A stretch of 64,000 nucleotides of DNA. Source: Codonopsis lanceolata (taxonomy: Eukaryota; Streptophyta; Magnoliopsida; Asterales; Campanulaceae). Shown here one piece after another: positions 53,875 to 64,000 of the stretch (the first letter of the stretch is position 1; each line of letters starts with the position of its first letter). The notes beneath the pieces are model-generated. The model was not told the DNA's origin, searched no databases, and was given only the letters and a program-made list of their open reading frames with translations. A program made the position numbers and the translations under genes. Location of the stretch: assembly GCA_013146195.2 (NCBI GenBank), contig CM028378.1:76227254-76291253 (forward strand), in the 5' to 3' direction.

Positions 53875-56215
53875 GACATTACAAGTCCCTTGACTTTGGG
53901 TCTATTTCACCATTAGTCCCTTGTAACAATTTCGTCATAAAAGTTTCAAATTTTCATCTCATCAGTTCTTTTGATGGATGACGTTAGAAACATTTCATTC
54001 AATGTCTCATGTGTATTTGCGTAAGGGATAAAATAATTTTTTTACACCTAAACTATATCATAATTTGCAATTCAATCCCTAGGGTTTGGAAAAAGATCAC
54101 AAGCCCTTCTTTTCCAAATTTATTTCCTTCCCAATGAAATAAAGCAAAACCCTAACCAAAACATGGAATCAAATATCTAAAAAAATCACCTTCGAGCCAA
54201 ATCGAAGACTAAAACAAGATAAAAGGGGAAGAATTTTAGATGTGTTTATTTTGTCATTTCCATATTAGCAAGGAGAGAAAAGAAAAAAGTATAGCAGGAA
54301 GTGAGAGAGAATAGAAAATTCAAAAGAAGTAGTTGTAACGACTCGACCCGGATTCCAATACGAAATCCTAAGGTCATGCCGCTAAAACGACTAAACAATG
54401 GACATATGTCTGGTTAGCACAATGGTGCCCCTTGAATGAAGGAGCTAAACAAGCTCCAACAAGAAGTAAAGCCATAATGACGATACAAAACAACAACAAC
54501 AACAAAACGCAGAAGCGAAATACAAGAAGGGGAACCCGAGCTATCAAGCTTCGAGCTAATCACAACCAAAGAGATGGTAAATCTATCAGCCTAAAAATTC
54601 GAACTGTGTGGCGCAACATTGCACATGCACAACAAACCACTTGTTAAACAAAACTAGAACAAACCACCTTGCTCGACACGAGTCTGAAACGCAACGAAAC
54701 AATGCCTGAAACAACTCAAGAGATGGGTGAAACAAGGTACAAAGAAACAATGATTAAAACAATGAAGCAACGAGAACTTATACCCATTAAAAAGCATGTT
54801 GCAAGTCTAATGAATGCACTTGAACTCATGCACGAAGTTAAACAAGAGCTAAGAGAATTGAAACTACGAAAGACGTAACGTTTACGAAATGTGAATCGTA
54901 AAAATCAAACTTATGACGACGACTGTACTATGAATGTCGTGATCACGTGTAGACTTTGTAAACATGATTATGAAGAATGTAAATGCATCCAAACAAGTAC
55001 ATGTCGAGCACTCGATGACCTAGGATATTCCAAAAGTCGCGAGCAAGAACTAAACAGGTGAATGCTTGACCGAGTTGAGTTTCCAATAACGCCAAGTTAC
55101 ACATTGTAACTCCAACAACTCTAGGGCATTGGCTATGTTCCAATCAACCCAAAGACACAAAGTCAAACTTGCAAAGTTCCAGGGTCTTACAGTCGCGCAG
55201 AACAATAATATGCTCCCATGTTTGGAAAGCTTCAAAAGAATAGCACCCGCATAATGATGTCATTTTGTTCCCTCGAGAAACCAAACGCTAATCCATGGTC
55301 GAACCTTGCCAAACAAACCCCAAAATCCCAATCGCTAACTGACGTGATTCCCTCACCTAATATTTGATTTCCCACGTATCGTCTCAGACCAAAATTCCTG
55401 ACAAAATTCTCCTCCAAATCCTCTCCAAACTCACTAACTCGCAACGGAACTCGAAATCAATCATTTCCAAACGGTGGTTGATTCTCCAAGCCGTTTGGTA
55501 CGCTCGATTAAGCTACTAGATTGGAAATTTCACTGGTTCTCTGTTTTATTGATTCCCAATCTTATAGATGTTAACTTACTTAATGGATGTGTGATTTCGG
55601 TTGAAAGGTTGAATCTTTTGGTGAATCACAAACTCGGGTCTTTTCACATTGAAATAGAGTGTAGAGTTGTTTTGTGAAAAATGTGTTTTACTTGTTCAGG
55701 ATTTTAGCTGGTGGGTATCCGAATTTGTGAGCTTGACATTGTTATGAGTATCCTAGGTTTTGAAATCAATTTGGATTATATTTCTCATTTTTGGCTTCAA
55801 TCTGGTAGTTTGTTTGAAATGTGATGCACATATGCTATAAATGTGTTGCCTTTAATTTTCCACAGGATGATCGACTAAATGAGCCTCGTATTGATGACAA
55901 ATATGTAATCTTGTTTTCATGTTTTGGTTAGGTTTGTTTTATTTTGGTGGTTTGGAAATGAATTTGGGAAAGAAGGCTTTGTAGTCTTTTTTCAAACCCT
56001 AGGGACTTAATTGCAAATTGTGCGATAGTGTGGGTGTGAAAATTTTCATCTTAGCCCTTACGCAAATGCACATGATACATTTAACGGAATTTTCATAACG
56101 ACATCCATTAAAAGGGCTGATTGTGTGACTTTTAGGATGAAATTGTTATGAAAATTTCTTAAGGGACTCATGGTTAAATAGAGCCAAAGTCAAGGGACTT
56201 GTAGTGTCATTAACC
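53875..56215. mobile_element. long-inverted-repeat element (Mutator-like?) enclosing an LTR-like segment
   Basis: About 325 bp at 53875-54200 is repeated inverted at 55905-56215: both arms carry ACAAGTCCCTTGACTTTGG, CATGTG.ATTTGCGTAAGGG, AATTTGCAATT.A.TCCCTA and CTAACCAAAACATG. Such long terminal repeats are typical of Mutator-like elements, but a clean 9-bp duplication is not visible. The 1.7-kb interior has no transposase and contains the LTR-like segment 54334-55191. Confidence 0.8.
54334..55191 (+). mobile_element. LTR-like segment (solo LTR candidate)
   Basis: Begins TGTAACGACTCGACCCGG and ends CCAGGGTCTTACA, so it has TG...CA ends typical of many plant LTRs. The flanking five bases (GTAGT and GTCGC) do not match well, so the solo-LTR call is not proved. 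The right half (about 54880-55060) matches 62985-63135 in inverse orientation. Confidence 0.55.
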
Positions 56216-56259
56216 CTTTAAATAAATTTCAATTTCTTCACTCAAAATCAATTTTCAAA

Positions 56260-56261
<2 letters not shown>

Positions 56262-56317
<56 letters not shown>

Positions 56318-56325
56318 TATATACC
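56262..56325 (+). repeat. TA microsatellite
   Basis: Nearly pure TA dinucleotides with one CATA interruption. Confidence 0.95.
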
Positions 56326-58580
56326 AACAAAATCAAGGATTTCACATTACATACGTTTTACATGTTGAATATCAAAATTTTAGTCATAAATCTCCATTTT
56401 ATATACGATTTCATTCTACCCTTGCCGCTAGATTTTAGGGTTTTGAAGAGGCAACGAACCATTTCTTGCTAATTTCTCTTGCAGTCCAGAAAGTAAAGCT
56501 TCAACAATTACTTGATCCTCAACTCTATGTTGGATACAAGTAACTATTCACTTGAGTTCCTAGATTGGCTACCATCCATTGCTTCTGCATTTTCAAACTC
56601 AGTTCGTATTAGTGTTTAGCCTCTCGTTTGCACCATATAATTATTTTTCTCATTGCTTCTGCCTTTTTGCTTACTTTCTAAACTTATTCCAATATTTAGA
56701 ATTTCAATTGCAATGCATCGATTTGAATTCACGATGCATTGATTTGGGACCACGATGCATCATTACATTACACAATTTGGAATCATGTATCGTGCTTAAT
56801 TGTGTGCATAGCAATGCATGAATTGAAGCTTTTGCATGCTTGTGTTCGGTTCATTAAGGGTATACTCGTCTTTTACCCCAAAAGTGTTTTTTAGCGGTTA
56901 AAAAAATATCGTGACTTTTACTAGGTTAGAAATTGATGGGAGGGGACCGGCCCAACTATCACGCTATATTTTTTAAGGCTAAAGCCTACTCGCTCCAAAT
57001 AGGCCAGCCCAAACATGTGGCCCAAATAGACCATTCCTTTTTTTGTCTCTACTTTTTTAGTGGGATCCGGGTCAGTCCCCTCCCGTCAATCTATATTATG
57101 AAAGAGCTCAAGATCTAACTGGTGACCCTGATCGAATTGTGCTAAATATAACTGACTGTCCAAATTGATTCGTAAGTATGTGAGTTACAAATGAATCTCT
57201 CAGTTATGAGTTATGTTTGAATTACCCCTCTACAATTACATATAAAACCTTCAGTTGTGGGCTTTGTTTGAATTACTCCGTCAGTCATAAGTTTTGTTTA
57301 TCCCGACCATTCATTGAACTGATCTCATACCGACATTGTACCTATGACACATACATATATACTAGTATTTAACATCTAAACTCCCCCCCCCCCAACACTT
57401 TTTTAACCGGTGAAGGAAAATTTTTAGGGCGCAATGACTAGTATACCATTAATTATATTCAATTGTATCGCACTTCCAAGTTGATATATCACAATTCCAA
57501 TTAATTCAGTTTGTGCATCGCAAATCTAAATCGTACATTAGGATGTATTTTTCTATTCTAATTCAAAATTATGCATCGATTTTCTGCATCGAGATTCCAA
57601 TTTTTGCATTGCAAATCTAAATCGTGCATCGTAAATCCAAATTGTGCATTGCATATTCAAAATTATGCATTGGAATTTTTTGCATCCCAAACTTTACATC
57701 ACGATTCACAAATGATGCATCTTGATTTAACAATATCGCATCACCATTCGAAAAGATGTCCAACAACGAACATGTTCCTATTCAGACATTTCATCAAGCA
57801 GATTACATGCATAACAACACATGCGCAAAGTGAATTTAATTTAAATCACACACACAAACACAACGAAGAAGAAACGAAAAATAGAGAGATAATTTCCATC
57901 ACGACTTCATTAAGTTTTGAATTTGAAATTGAAGAGGAATTAAATGTACAAACTTGTTTGGAGATGAAGTGCTCGATTTCATCCTCAGTAGTGGTAGAAC
58001 CATTAGCTAATTGTTGAGGTAGGTTTGTTTTCCATTTGCTTCGTGATTTCTACTGGAGCGGTTTGGACCGGAAGAAAAATGGAGCCTTCTTCGATTAATA
58101 TGTCTATCTGTCTTTGGGTGGAGAGTCATTTAAGAATAAAATTAATAAAGTGGACTTATGCCGTTAAAAAAATGATACATTTAGACCGGTACACTTTAAA
58201 CAATATTTAATCCTAAAAGTCTTTTATCTTTTTAGAGGAAATTATCAAGTATAAGCCTTTGGCCCGTGCAATGTTCTTTCATAGTCTTTGAACACTTAAA
58301 ATTTCGAAACAATTTAAGCAGACAAAAATATCCTTCACATAATAAGGCCAATCAAAAGTCTATTAACTCGACCTTTGATAGTTCTTTGATCGACCATTGA
58401 TAGACCTTTGATAAACCTAAAAGTCGAGTTAATCGACCTAAATCTCACTATATTAGTTTTGAGAGGTAAAAGGGTATTATAGACAATTCATCACAAAAAA
58501 AGTCATATTTGATTTTTTTAAAAGTTAGGTTAGTTTTGTATTTTGTATGTTTGAAAATATTATAAATAAAAATAACTCAT
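56326..58580. repeat. ATGCATCG-word repeat family, first cluster
   Basis: Two stretches (56690-56960 and 57395-57760) are dense in GCATCG/ATGCAT words. Each is bordered by a shared arm: CATTAAGGGTATACTCGTC with CCAAAAGTGTTTTTTAGCGG on the right of the first, and the inverse TTAACCGGTGAAGG with ATACCATTAATTA on the left of the second. GGACCGGCC-like words lie just outside. A short tandem phrase GTTTTGTTTGAATTAC-like occurs at 57195-57300. No protein-coding gene was recognised. Confidence 0.6.
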
Positions 58581-58734
58581 CTTTTTATTTAACCGCTAAA
58601 GGATATTTTTTAGGCAAATAAACAAATATACCATTAATGAAATGAAACACGTGTAGTATCTCATTCTCTTTCTATCTCTTCTGTGCCTCTCTCTCTCCCA
58701 CTATTTTTGTTCCAGTAAAAGTTTTTTTTGATTA

Positions 58735-59036
58735 GTAAAATTTTGTATAATATGCGTTAAAAAGAGGCGTTGCCTATGTAAACATGAAATATACAAAAAA
58801 ATTATTCTGCAATAGAGATATTCTCCACAAAATCTACAAAAGGATTACCCCCTTGCGCAATTAGCTCATGACACCAAAAGAACATAGTCTTCAAACTCAG
58901 CTTCTTAATTTCTTCAATGGTCCACTCTTCATTTCTTTCCTTCCATAAGGACCAGCACACTGCCAAAGGGACCACACTCCAAATGACTCGGTTCTTAATT
59001 TTAGACTTTGCTGCCAACTGCTTCATTTATTGCTTC
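58735..59036 (-). mobile_element. LINE 3'-end fragment
   Basis: The frame from 59026 down reads IKNRVIWSVVPLAVCWSLW, KERNEEWTIEEIKKLS, LKTMFFWCHEL and FVDFVENISIAE, the last conserved coding block of plant L1 elements, followed by a stop and AT-rich tail. It matches the LINE at 14113-14220. 5'-truncated. Confidence 0.85.
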
Positions 59037-59610
59037 TCTTTGCTCTTTGACATCTTGGATACAACAAAGAAGAAAAAGAAAGACGAAAAACCGACAAAGA
59101 ACGTTCTCAATGATATCAATCCGACCCTGTCTTGAATATCATATAAGTGAATTGATTTATCCCTTTTGCCTCTGAATCCACTCTTATTAGCTTCACTCGC
59201 CTGTAACAAAAAAAAAAAACTAAAGCAAAATGAGCAAAAAAAAAAGAAAACAATTGCAACTCCAAGGTCCTAGGAAGAAAACAAAACAGCCACAAAGAAA
59301 AGGAGCAGCAGAAAAGAATAACAATGACTAGATATGATAAGAGGAAGAAGAAGAGGGGGGGAGAGGTAGCTTGGCCATTTTAGAAAGAATTTTACGAAAG
59401 TAAACTTTTGGGGAAGAGGTACTTGAACAGTTACAAATTGTTGAAAATTGACCGGCCCACAATTATTCTTTAATCCTTTAAAAAATAAAAGAGGTGCTAA
59501 ACTGGTTGAAAATTTTAGTAAAGTGGACCGGCCTACAATTTATTCTTTTTTTTGGGGGATAAATTTGGGTAGTCCACTTTGAAAAGTTTTCAATCGTTAC
59601 AGTATCCTAT

Positions 59611-60054
59611 GTTTTTTTAACCGAAAAAGTCAGTTTTGTGAGCGAAAATATTACGATACCCCTAATGAACTTGTGGCACGCTACATACCACTCACTCAAA
59701 TGCATCGCATTGTATCAATTTTTGCATCGTGATGCATCAATTTAATTACCTAATCCAATTTTGCATCACAATGCATCAATTTGAATTACCTAATCCAATT
59801 TTGCATTGTGCTACAAAAACATAATGAACCAGACCAATTTGTAAAATCTTAAAATTGTTTAAAAGTGTCTTTTCGTTCTACATCGGGATGCTTAAATTAA
59901 AAAAATCGCTCTACCTAAATTGTGCATTGTGTTGCATCACGTGTTTAAAATGTAGCCTCACGATGCATAGAGATGTGGTCAAGACGCTGCCTTTATTCAA
60001 TAAGGGGTATACTGCTTTTTGCACGAAAAGTACCTTTTACCGTTTACAAAAAAG
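59611..60054. mobile_element. ATGCATCG-word element with ~60-bp inverted arms
   Basis: Left arm GTTTTTTTAACCGAAAAAGT, later GATACCCCTAATGAAC; right arm TTCAATAAGGGGTATACTGC, later TTTTACCGTTTACAAAAAA: these are inverted copies. The inside has many GCATCG/GATGCATCA words. It is about 440 bp with no coding capacity. The same arms recur at 56850, 57400, 58585, 61620 and 61990, so this is one member of a local family. The exact target duplication is not clear. Confidence 0.65.
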
Positions 60055-60418
60055 TGTGGACCGTAGCGATTAGAAATTCACTTTGCAAATTTTGTAACCC
60101 TCCAGTCCCTCGTTCTTTTTTACAATCACAAAAGGCCATTTTCGAAATAAATGTTCCTATAATACCCAAATTCAGAGAACGATGTAAATTTCTTCTTCTT
60201 CTCCCTCGTTCGCCCAAAGAAACAAAAAAGTATGAAGTGGAAACTTCTCACAAAGAACGATAGTTGCTAGTACTGTTTCTTCGTTACCGAAACTTCTCAC
60301 ACCTTTACTAATTCATATATGTTGTTGTTTTTTTTTTCTTCTTCTTTCATTATTTGTGTCTGTATGATTCAAAATATATTTAGTAACACAAAACTCTTTT
60401 TGTGTTTTGTGTTGATAT

Positions 60419-60619
60419 TAGGGGTGTGCATGGTTTTTTCGGAACCGGATGGAACCAATAGAACCGGACCAAACCAATCAAAACTGGACCGGACAAATAC
60501 TTTGGTTTGGTCCTGAATCTGAATTTTCATATATAAAACCGGACATTTGGGTTGGTCCCGGTTCTGAACTACAAAAACACAGAACCGGACCGAACCGACT
60601 CAATATGTTGTTTATTTAT

Positions 60620-60669
<50 letters not shown>

Positions 60670-61117
60670 GTATATATATATGTATAGTATTATTATATAA
60701 GTATATATATATTATATATATTAATTCCTAATACATTCTTTGTTCTACTTTTTAGTTGTTACTCTTTTATTATTTTGTTTCCACCGATTTGTTATGCTAT
60801 GAGTTTATGAGTTCGACATTTTTAATTGTTGAATGTATTTTTATCGAATATTTTTTAAATTTTTTTTATGAAGTTTCAATCTTAAAATTTTTATTATGTA
60901 TTTGTATTAAACAGTTAAAAAGTAAAAAATCATAGTATTGGTCCGGTCCTAGTTCTCATACATCTTTGATTGGTTATGGACCGGACCAATGTTTTGGTTC
61001 TTAAACATATTGAGTTGGTTCCGGTTCTAAATTTTTTGAGAATCAGACTATTGGTCTGGTTCCGATTTTCTCTTTTTTTCCAAAAAACTGGACCGAACCG
61101 GACCAAGCTCACCCCTA
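60419..61117. mobile_element. hAT-type foldback element, 699 bp
   Basis: Ends TAGGGGTGTGCATGG and CAAGCTCACCCCTA are inverted, and GTTGATAT is duplicated on both sides (60411-60418, 61118-61125). Long arms of about 185 bp rich in GAACCGGACC-like words (60425-60605 and 60935-61110) can pair with each other across an AT-rich centre with a TA run (60623-60690). No transposase. Confidence 0.95.
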
Positions 61118-61125
61118 GTTGATAT

Positions 61126-62110
61126 GCATGTAAATTATTCAATGAAATGTCTGAGTAATTTTTTGTTGTTGTTGTCTGACACCTATTTGAATCTGGATGC
61201 ATCATTTTTTAATCACAATTCATTATTTGTGAATTGTGATGCATCAATTAGGATTTGGGATGCATGAAAAGTGTACATAAATTTGAATTATTTGTTGATT
61301 GTGTAGTGGAAGTGGAAAGAAGGTAGATGAATGTCTGTTTTCGTAATAATTTTTGCAACGCGATGTATTAATTTTTGCATCGTGAAACAAAATTGGATTA
61401 GGTAACTAAAATTGATTTTTGCATCGCGATGCAAAATTGGACAAGGTAAATAAAATTGAATTAGGTAATAAAAATTGATGTATCGCGATGCAAAAATTGA
61501 TGTATCACGATGTAAAATTGGATTAAGTAATTAAAATTGACTCCATTTAAATTAATGCATGGCGATGCTAATTTTGATGAATCGCGATATATTTTCGTAG
61601 TGCACCTCAGACTCATTAAGGGTATTGTTGTCTTTTTACCCCAAAAAGTGTTTTCTCCAATTGAAAAAAAAATCAGGATAAGAGCAATTGAAAACTTTGG
61701 AAAATGGACCGACTCGTAATTATTTTTTATTTTTTATAGGTTGAAACCTACCCTTCAAACAAGCCACTCCAAACAACTTTTTTTTTCATTCCCACCAGAG
61801 AAGTCTGCTTTCCGCTCAAGCTGGCCTACTCCTTTTTTGGTGAATTCTGCATTGAAACAGGCAGCCCACCATGCCCATGTCGCACCACACTTGCCTTCTC
61901 CCCCTTTGTTTTGTTTTGTTTTTTTTTGGAGAAATTCGGGCCGATCCCTTTTGGGATATTTTTAACCTCTAAGGTCCCACATATTTTTATTTAACCGATA
62001 AAGTATACTTTTGGTAAAAAAATGCCAAAAATACCCTTAATGAACAGAAAACGTGCTCACAAAGCTTCCGTTCAAATATTGCGATGTACAAAAACACGCA
62101 TCACATTGCA
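61126..62110. repeat. ATGCATCG-word repeat family, last cluster
   Basis: 61200-61610 is dense in GATGCA/GCGATGCAAAATTGG words and ends with the arm CATTAAGGGTATTGTTGTC, CCCCAAAAAGTGTTTTC. An inverted arm (TTAACCGATAAAGTATACTT, ATACCCTTAATGAAC) starts a further member at 61990. Between them, 61740-61965 is T- and C-rich without a gene. Confidence 0.6.
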
Positions 62111-62954
62111 CAAATTTAATCATAAACACATAATGAATTTGGCACCGAAAGGAGTGGTTGGAAAAATTGTTTAAGGAAAGGAACCTCGCTATAAGTAAAT
62201 CACAAAACCTTTGAATGCAAAGAAAGAATAGTAAGACTACTTGACGAACTGAGAGAAGGAGAAACCAGAGGCTACTTCGCTGAACTTGGTTGCACGTTGG
62301 AACAATTCTATGACTCTTTAAACCTATAGGCGGTTGGTCCGAAGAAAGTTATGTCAAAGAACCAAAAATCGTGCCACATAAAGCAATTTCCTTTGCCTAC
62401 CCTCCAGTGGAACCTTGGTTCTTACTTCCCGCATTTTTTTTTTCATACTTGTGAGCTCTTGTCCTGAGCTTTAGTTTGGTGGTATTGAAGATATTATTTC
62501 TATTTTATGAAAAGGTACCCAAAATGGTTTTGGCTTCGAATTTTCCACCAAAAATTGACCAAGTAAGCTTGAATCAAATCCGCAAGGATATTTCTTAACT
62601 CTGATGCTTGCACCGCAAACTCTAATGCTTGCATTGAAAATTTTGGAGCTCGCATCGAAAATTTTGGTGCTCACATCGAAAATTCTGATTGAACTGTGTT
62701 TCAAAGAACACACTGGAGTTGAAATTTACCCGAGGCTAAGGATCTTGGCTGAATTTGGAAGTGGAGACTACAAAGAAAGCTGGAGCAAGCTGAAGATGAT
62801 GGCATCAAATTGAAGCAAGGGCAGGAACGGAGACGCGTCAGGCTGCTTTAGGTCGGATCTTTGTTGGAGAAGAGAAAGAGTGAGGAGATGAAAGAGATTG
62901 CAGATGGTGAAGGATGAAGGCACTGAAACATGGGCAGCGGTGATTGAAGTTTGT
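62111..62954. other. intergenic, no gene recognised
   Basis: A short tandem of about 24 bp (GCTCGCATCGAAAATTTTGG-like, about 62600-62690) is the only structure. Frames on either strand across it are repetitive and have no known motif. Confidence 0.45.
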
Positions 62955-63225
62955 AAGACCCTGAGTGTTTACGTACTTTGTTGTTGCTCGCGACCTTTGA
63001 GAGGTCCTAGGTCTTCGTGAACTTTCTTGGATGCATTTACATTCATAATAATCAAGTTTATAAAGTTTCCATGTGGTCACGACATTCAAAATATAGTCGT
63101 CGTTATAAGTTTGATTTTCGCGATTCGTGTATCGTATGAGTATCGCCTTTCGTATTTTCGTTGCACTTAATTTTAAATTAACTCTAGTTATGTGTTCGAG
63201 ACCCTTCATTAGGATTTTAACATAC
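62955..63225 (-). repeat. inverse copy of part of the LTR-like segment at 54334-55191
   Basis: On the minus strand it shares GAATGTAAATGCATCCAA, AATCAAACTTAT, ACGACGACT and GGTCGCGAGCAA with 54880-55060, and ends CAGGGTCTTACA like that segment. It is probably a piece of another LTR of the same family. Confidence 0.7.
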
Positions 63226-63759
63226 TTTAAAATATGTATGTATACTCGTTCGATCGTTGTTACGATTGTTAGTTTGTTCGTAATTTTAATGCGTCATACG
63301 ATGGGCGGAGTTGGGTTCGGATAGATTTGGATGCGTGGCGAAATGTTTTGTTCAAGATATCACCCAAGATCGTTTTAGTTTTATTTGAGACTTTTAAGGA
63401 TTTTAGTTTAAGTCCTTAGGGTCAGCCTGGCGAAGAAATTACGTCGTTTCGTCAAACAAAGTTCAAATGGGAAGCCTAGGGAAAAACTGCGAAGCATTCT
63501 TGCGTAACAATCTGAGCAACCTCTTCTTTTCTAATTTTGGAGAGAAATCTCCATCCTATCCCTCATTAAGCCCGCCCTTATAGCCTTGGAGACTACTCAT
63601 TGAAAGTATTTCAGCCCAAAACACCTCGTCCCTTCATTTTATCATCTTCATTCTTCATCATCTTTATCATCAACAAGAGAGAGAATGAGACAGAGGCAGA
63701 GACAGACAGAGACAAAGAGACTATGTGTGTTCTTGGTTTTTAGTAGGTGTGGGTGATCC

Positions 63760-63859
63760 NNNNNNNNNNNNNNNNNNNNNNNNNNNNNNNNNNNNNNNNN
63801 NNNNNNNNNNNNNNNNNNNNNNNNNNNNNNNNNNNNNNNNNNNNNNNNNNNNNNNNNNN
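63760..63859. other. assembly gap (100 N)
   Basis: Exactly 100 undetermined bases, the conventional scaffold spacer. The true distance is unknown, so features on either side need not be adjacent. Confidence 0.99.
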
Positions 63860-63997
63860 TGCTTCGCTGGAGGTTACTAGTTCCCTCATGATTTGACACT
63901 TGGACGCCGATGGCCGAGACGCTTCAAAATACGTTTCTAGCTGTTCAAACAAAGTATCTATATCTTCGTGATTCATTGACATCTCGTATTTGGGCAT
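63860..63997 (-). CDS. partial unidentified frame beside the assembly gap
   Basis: From 63997 the minus strand is open into the gap: MPKYEMSMNHEDIDTLFEQL, then ETYFEASRPSASKCQIM. Acidic and helical in character; no family recognised. It could be part of a gag-like or plant-specific protein. It cannot be judged with the gap in place. Confidence 0.25.
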
Positions 63998-64000
63998 TCC

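Noticed and set aside
62838..63209. 123-codon minus frame
   Set aside because: Falls within LTR-like repeat sequence shared with 54880-55060, where the frame is not kept.
63648..63899. Frame crossing the N gap
   Set aside because: Its continuity depends on undetermined bases and a GA-rich microsatellite.

Overview
The window reads as nuclear DNA of a dicot plant. It is AT-rich, its genes are split by GT-AG introns, and most of it is transposable-element debris: Ty1/copia, LINE, TRIM, Mutator-like, hAT, Stowaway and Tourist elements plus SINEs. The three host genes and two pseudogenes all belong to plant families. I cannot name the species. A run of exactly 100 N at 63760-63859 shows this is a scaffolded draft.

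Layout. 1-720: decayed, unidentified coding remnant. About 1.8-8.1 kb: a broken Ty1/copia retrotransposon on the minus strand, with its 5' LTR at the right and no 3' LTR found. 8.5-9.5 kb: MULE/FAR1-like fragment and a short direct repeat. 9834-22435 (+): an ARAD1-type arabinosyltransferase gene in three exons. Its second intron is 10.6 kb and holds two MITEs, a TRIM carrying an old LINE, a solo LTR and an antisense LINE piece inside that LINE, and a degenerate duplicate of the ARAD1-HINT junction. 29888-23639 (-): a six-exon organelle-type HINT (histidine triad) gene convergent with ARAD1. 30.1-37.1 kb: an AT-rich array of roughly 85-bp repeats, split by a 3.5-kb Mutator-like element that carries its own minisatellites and a solo LTR. 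37.2-42.3 kb: MITEs, SINEs and a near-perfect hairpin. 44.2-46.3 kb: a MATE transporter fragment and a SERK-like receptor-kinase pseudogene, both minus strand. 51657-49070 (-): a four-exon ankyrin-repeat/PGG membrane protein gene. 53.8-64.0 kb: a long-inverted-repeat element enclosing an LTR-like segment, a family of elements rich in ATGCATCG-like words, a well-bounded hAT element, a LINE 3' end, and the assembly gap.

The three host genes have no obvious joint pathway: ARAD1 acts in pectic arabinan synthesis in the Golgi, HINT is a nucleotide phosphoramidase-type enzyme, and the ankyrin/PGG protein is probably a membrane signalling or defence protein. Each carries exactly one single-base frame break in otherwise conserved coding sequence (about 9895, 25852 and 50569). 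Uncorrected assembly indels explain this as well as gene decay does.

I found no convincing undescribed biochemical system. The most unusual content is structural: a tandem segmental duplication inside an intron, with an empty-site control for the TRIM; a satellite array invaded by a Mutator-like element with a perfect 9-bp target duplication; and the ATGCATCG-word element family at 56-62 kb. Exon boundaries, frames and target-site duplications were read by eye from the sequence. Family names rest on motif recognition, not on a search.
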